Below are positions 49,343-52,306 of a stretch of DNA of 52,306 nt, piece after piece. The DNA lies in contig NZ_JARBTM010000019.1 of assembly GCF_029240175.1 (NCBI RefSeq), forward strand, positions 1 to 52,306. Reading direction: 5' to 3'. Source of the DNA: Anaerosolibacter sp. Its GTDB lineage: Bacteria; Bacillota; Clostridia; Peptostreptococcales; Thermotaleaceae. How positions within the stretch are numbered: the stretch's first letter is position 1; each line of letters opens with the position of its first letter. The notes beneath the pieces are model-generated. The model had not been told where the DNA came from, searched no databases, and worked only from the letters and a program-made list of their open reading frames with translations. A program made the position numbers and the translations under genes.

Positions 49343-50525
49343 ATATAAGCTTTCCAATTTCCTTGCCATAGTCATAACACATCTTTAAGTCTTCTTCAGT
49401 AGGCACATATTTGATTTGCAGCCCTTCCTTCACCAACTGAATCCCCGTTTCCTTTAACTTCTTCTCAATATTGGCCACAGCACCTTTTCCCCATCCATAG
49501 GATCCAAAGGATGCACCAAGCTTATTTTTAGGTTTTAGACCCATGAGTTCCTCTAGGAAGTACGCCATATTGGGAATCATTGTATTGTTAATGGTAGAGG
49601 ATGCAACTAACACCGCCTTGGCGTCCAATACATCTGTAATGATGTCATTCACATCAGAAATAGATACCCTATAGAGTCTTGTGGCAACCCCTTCACTGAC
49701 AAGCCCATCCAATATGGCCCTAGCCATTTTCTCCGTACTGTTCCACATGGTATCATAGACAATAACTGCTTTCCTTTCACCTTCAGCCCTTGCCCACTCC
49801 ATATACTTTTCAATGATTTTCTCTGGATGGCTTCTCCAGATCATCCCATGACTAGGCGCAATCATATCAATCTTTAAGCCCATATTTACGATTTCCTCAA
49901 TTTTCTTTATGATCAACGGACTAAAAGGCATAAGAATATTGGCAAAATATTTTTTGCCTTCCATCATGATCTCCCACAAATCATTCTCATCATCAAAAAT
50001 TTTGGAAGAAGCTAAATGCTGACCAAAGGCATCATTTGGCAGAAGCAGTGACTCTTCTTCTATATAGGAGAACATGCTATCCGGCCAGTGGAGCATAGGC
50101 GCCTCAATAAATCTAATGGTATTTTTGCCAAGGGAAATCACGTCTCCAGTTTTTACAACCTCATAACTATAGTCACCAAAATAATGATGGCCCATGGCAT
50201 CTTTCCCATTTTTCGAGCAAAACACCTTTGCATTTGGTGCATACTCCATTAGTTTTGGAAAACCGCCAGAATGGTCAGGTTCCACATGGTTTACGATGAC
50301 ATACTCAATCTTTGATGGATCAATAATCTCCTTGATATTTTCCAACATAACACCGACAAAGTCCGCATCTACAATATCAACCAAAGTCACTTTTTCATCT
50401 ATAATCAAATAAGCATTATATGTAGTTCCCTTTGGCGTATGGTAGGAAGGTCCGTGAAAATGCCTTATATCCCAGTCTATAGCTCCAACCCAATATACAC
50501 CTTTCTTTATTTCTACTGCGCCCAA
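49341..50525 (-). CDS. Flavodiiron protein (FprA-type oxygen/NO reductase)
   Basis: About 394 residues. An N-terminal MBL-like diiron domain has NHVEPDHSGG (HxExD), MLHWPDSMF, PNDAFGQHLASS and APSHGMIW as metal ligands. A C-terminal flavodoxin domain (about 250-394) has VIVYDTMWNSTEKMA, TINNTMIPNMAYFLEEL and SYGWGKGAVANIEK as FMN loops. Flavodiiron proteins reduce O2 to water (and NO) to protect anaerobes. No rubredoxin tail. TTG 50525 or GTG 50534 could be the start; the ribosome site GAGGTG favours TTG. Confidence 0.9.
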   Translation of the reverse strand: MGAVEIKKGVYWVGAIDWDIRHFHGPSYHTPKGTTYNAYLIIDEKVTLVDIVDADFVGVMLENIKEIIDPSKIEYVIVNHVEPDHSGGFPKLMEYAPNAKVFCSKNGKDAMGHHYFGDYSYEVVKTGDVISLGKNTIRFIEAPMLHWPDSMFSYIEEESLLLPNDAFGQHLASSKIFDDENDLWEIMMEGKKYFANILMPFSPLIIKKIEEIVNMGLKIDMIAPSHGMIWRSHPEKIIEKYMEWARAEGERKAVIVYDTMWNSTEKMARAILDGLVSEGVATRLYRVSISDVNDIITDVLDAKAVLVASSTINNTMIPNMAYFLEELMGLKPKNKLGASFGSYGWGKGAVANIEKKLKETGIQLVKEGLQIKYVPTEEDLKMCYDYGKEIGKLI

Positions 50526-50624
50526 AACAATCACCTCTCATAACCAATATTTTCTCATTTTCATTATTCCAATATCCGCCGCAATTTAAACAAATATTCC
50601 ATGGAAAAAATCTGGGTTTTTCTC

Positions 50625-50662
50625 AATAAAAAAATAATGGCTCGCGCCATTATTTTTTTATT
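50625..50662 (-). terminator. Terminator of the 35-aa membrane peptide
   Basis: AATAAAAAAATAATGG / CCATTATTTTTTTATT with a CTCGCG loop. The stop codon of the 35-aa gene is in the right arm. Confidence 0.7.
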
Positions 50663-50765
50663 GTACTAGTAATTTGCTTATGTTGGTGATTCCAGCTGTA
50701 AAGCCAGAAATTAATACGAAAAACATAAAACCAACAATCAATGTTTTAACTTTATTCATCTCCAT
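50658..50765 (-). CDS. Small membrane peptide (35 aa)
   Basis: MEMNKVKTLIVGFMFFVLIS then GFTAGITNISKLLVQ. One membrane span, basic front and short tail. Ribosome site GAAGGAGAAAGGCA before ATG 50765. No family recognised. It lies upstream of the flavodiiron gene, with its own terminator, so it is a separate unit. Confidence 0.55.
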   Translation of the reverse strand: MEMNKVKTLIVGFMFFVLISGFTAGITNISKLLVQ

Positions 50766-51090
50766 TGCCTTTCTCCTTCTTACCAAAATAATGTATCATG
50801 ACTTTTGTATTATTTACAGAAAAACATCCCGTTATTCTTTTAGAACAAAATCTTCCGTCTGAAGATTATTTTCATCCTATTCAATCTGTACAAATAGACC
50901 CTTCAATTTCCTTACCCCTATGATATATATACCATATTAGACAACCTTTAATCAATTACAATTGTATTACAAATTCTATGATAAAACGTCATAAAGCTAG
51001 TCAACGGCTTTATTTTATGCGACTTATAGGTAATTTTACCCAAAAATAATCAGCATGATCGAAAATATATCTAGTGTTTATATCAAGCAA
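50766..51090. other. Intergenic region with little content
   Basis: AT-rich, no ORF with a ribosome site, no RNA gene recognised. ATAAAGC / GCTTTAT around 50993-51015 could be a terminator-like hairpin on the plus strand, though no plus-strand gene ends here. Confidence 0.55.
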
Positions 51091-51113
51091 AAAAGACCCG
51101 ATTGCTCGAGTCT
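51091..51113 (-). terminator. Terminator of the peptidoglycan-binding gene
   Basis: AGAC-T-CGA / TCG-G-GTCT on the minus strand, followed by TTTTTTGC. It lies 15 bp after the stop. Confidence 0.7.
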
Positions 51114-51128
51114 AATGATTGTTTGGTA

Positions 51129-51947
51129 CTATAAACCTGCTGCTTTTTTGATAGCCTGCTGGTGCTGAGGATCAGCTTTATCGTCCTTGTGCCTTAAGCT
51201 ATTTTTAAAATGTAAATCAATATGCCCATCCATGGCATTACCTTTTACAAAGTCAAAGTTATAGCCTCTGCCATATCCACCGCTTCTACCAGAGACCGTC
51301 GTACCTCCAGGTGCCGATTCTACACCTGCATGGGGCATTGAAGTCATGGAACCAGCAATAACCTGATCACCGGTATAAACAAGTACAGGTCGTCTTTCCC
51401 AGCTGAACCCACCCCAAATTTCTTTGATGACAGCTGTATCTTCCTTCGTAAGTGCTTCCACATCGGCATGGTTCGTTCCTGCAGTTACCTGAACCTTGAA
51501 GGTTTTTCCTGTATCCAAATCTTCAATGGTCAGTACATCATTCTTATCAATCATTTTTGATACTTGGCTCCACCAATCTAAAGCAGCAACACCGCTTCTA
51601 CTGGAACCTCTACTCACAGCCTGCGTAGTTTTCACTTCTCCCAGCAGTCCTAAAGATTGCATCTTAGAGATGGTACCTTTTCCTACAATTCCGTCTGCTG
51701 TCAAGCCATATTTTTTTTGAAAATCCTCTACAGCTTTTTTTGTTATTGACCCAAAATATGTAGTCGTCTTACTGTGGTTAAATACACCATCCTTTTTTAG
51801 TGCTGTTTGTATAAGCTGTACATCTCCATGGGTCATACCTAGCTTGTATACATTCTGAGAAAGGCTTGTCCCCTCCGCAGCCCACACATTTGCGCTAAAC
51901 CCAACAAACATCACCATTAAAACAAAAACCCTTAAAACCATTTTCAT
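51129..51947 (-). CDS. Secreted peptidoglycan-binding protein with unassigned C-terminal domain
   Basis: A 272-residue exported protein. The signal peptide ends in NVWAAEG (about residue 24). A PG_binding_1 domain covers about 30-95 (VQLIQTALKKDGVFNHSKTT, TADGIVGKGTISKMQ), like that of SleB and cortex enzymes. The C-terminal region (about 120-265) has WSQVSKMIDKNDVLTIEDLD and GGFSWERRPVLVYTGDQVIA, and ends with MDGHIDLHFKNSLRHKDDKA; I see no known catalytic triad. It is a probable cell-wall or spore-coat binding protein. ATG 51947 after AAGGAGGAAAGACTA. Confidence 0.75.
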   Translation of the reverse strand: MKMVLRVFVLMVMFVGFSANVWAAEGTSLSQNVYKLGMTHGDVQLIQTALKKDGVFNHSKTTTYFGSITKKAVEDFQKKYGLTADGIVGKGTISKMQSLGLLGEVKTTQAVSRGSSRSGVAALDWWSQVSKMIDKNDVLTIEDLDTGKTFKVQVTAGTNHADVEALTKEDTAVIKEIWGGFSWERRPVLVYTGDQVIAGSMTSMPHAGVESAPGGTTVSGRSGGYGRGYNFDFVKGNAMDGHIDLHFKNSLRHKDDKADPQHQQAIKKAAGL

Positions 51948-52215
51948 TAGTCTTTCCTCCTTACTCCCGTGTAGCTGAACCCACATGCTACGCGAAAAAT
52001 AATTTGTTAGTACCTAACACCTAAAACCTACTATATCATTTTTGGTTAACATAAATCAAGTATTTTTCTCTTTTGGCTACATTTTCCTGAAACTTTTCCC
52101 GCCCTTTTACGTCTTTTATGTTAACCACTGCCTATAGTATACGAAGTATGAAATATATTTGGGGCCTACTATTAAAAAAGTTTTTTGAAAACAGTTATTG
52201 CGTAATAGATAAATG

Positions 52216-52286
52216 ATGCGACATAAATGTCGCATAGGCTAAGGTTGAGGTTAAGGTTAAACCCGTAGCGGCGAACAGTGTTCGCC
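52216..52286. repeat. Paired short palindromes, copy C of a dispersed element
   Basis: ATGCGACAT-AA-ATGTCGCAT (52216-52235) and GGCGAAC-AGT-GTTCGCC (52270-52286), 34 bases apart, followed by TAATATTTGTAGG. The spacer carries AGGTT-type repeats. The rest of the stretch 51948-52306 has no gene; a CCTAACACCTAAAACCT run is at about 52010-52030. The window ends inside or beside this element. Confidence 0.6.
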
Positions 52287-52306
52287 TAATATTTGTAGGA
52301 ATACCG

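Noticed and set aside
1-52306. CRISPR arrays or phage structural genes
   Set aside because: No regularly spaced direct repeats with unique spacers; no capsid, terminase or tail genes except the encapsulin, which is a known cellular HK97-fold family.

Overview
This window looks like chromosome of a low-GC, anaerobic, endospore-forming Firmicute of class Clostridia; an Alkaliphilus-like organism is my best guess from gene style, not from any search. The support is an alpha/beta-type SASP, a sleB-ypeB germination pair, a PdaB-type spore deacetylase, T-box leaders, strong AGGAGG ribosome sites with frequent TTG/GTG starts, an anaerobic ribonucleotide reductase and a flavodiiron protein.

Layout. 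1-5.1 kb: an NSS-family amino-acid transporter with its tiny MetS-like partner under a T-box whose specifier reads as proline, then pdaB, a Na/Pi cotransporter and a lipoprotein deacetylase. 5.1-9.1 kb: a hairpin-rich intergenic region with an ORF remnant, an Fe-S protein, a SASP, a DUF4364 protein, a YVTN propeller and small conserved genes. 9.2-13.7 kb: a T-box(Val)-small membrane protein-valS-folC unit. 13.9-21.9 kb: a CDP-alcohol phosphatidyltransferase, a PRC-barrel protein, a TPR membrane protein, a flavin reductase, a PspC/toastrack pair, a VanW/G5 protein and a ZIP transporter.

22.2-35.1 kb is the main discovery. A solute-binding lipoprotein gene is cut in two, and the halves lie at 22171-22910 and 34794-35070. 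Between them is an 11,882-bp element ending in a large serine recombinase gene. The two inner ends are inverted copies of the same 14-mer with one difference, centred on a shared AT. Joining the flanks at that AT restores a 338-codon reading frame exactly. The cargo is anaerobic ribonucleotide reductase (nrdD-nrdG, behind two NrdR-type boxes 31 bp apart), a soluble triple-PAS histidine kinase with no response regulator, a PAS-GGDEF-EAL protein and several small proteins. It resembles the architecture of gene-interrupting, recombinase-excised elements such as skin, but with metabolic and signalling cargo.

35.2-52.3 kb: a MerR-zinc ribbon-methyltransferase fusion beside an MFS exporter whose ribosome site lies in a hairpin; peptidase T; an MBL hydrolase; tRNA-Gly(CCC); an ArsB/NhaD-type permease; a repeat-bearing Asn/Gln-rich small protein that may be gamma-SASP-like; an encapsulin shell with its ferritin-like cargo; a second MFS transporter; sleB-ypeB; a flavodiiron protein; and a peptidoglycan-binding secreted protein. 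Paired short palindromes recur at three places (5.4, 19.5 and 52.2 kb), apparently one dispersed repeat family. All assignments come from reading sequence and motifs; no database search was run.
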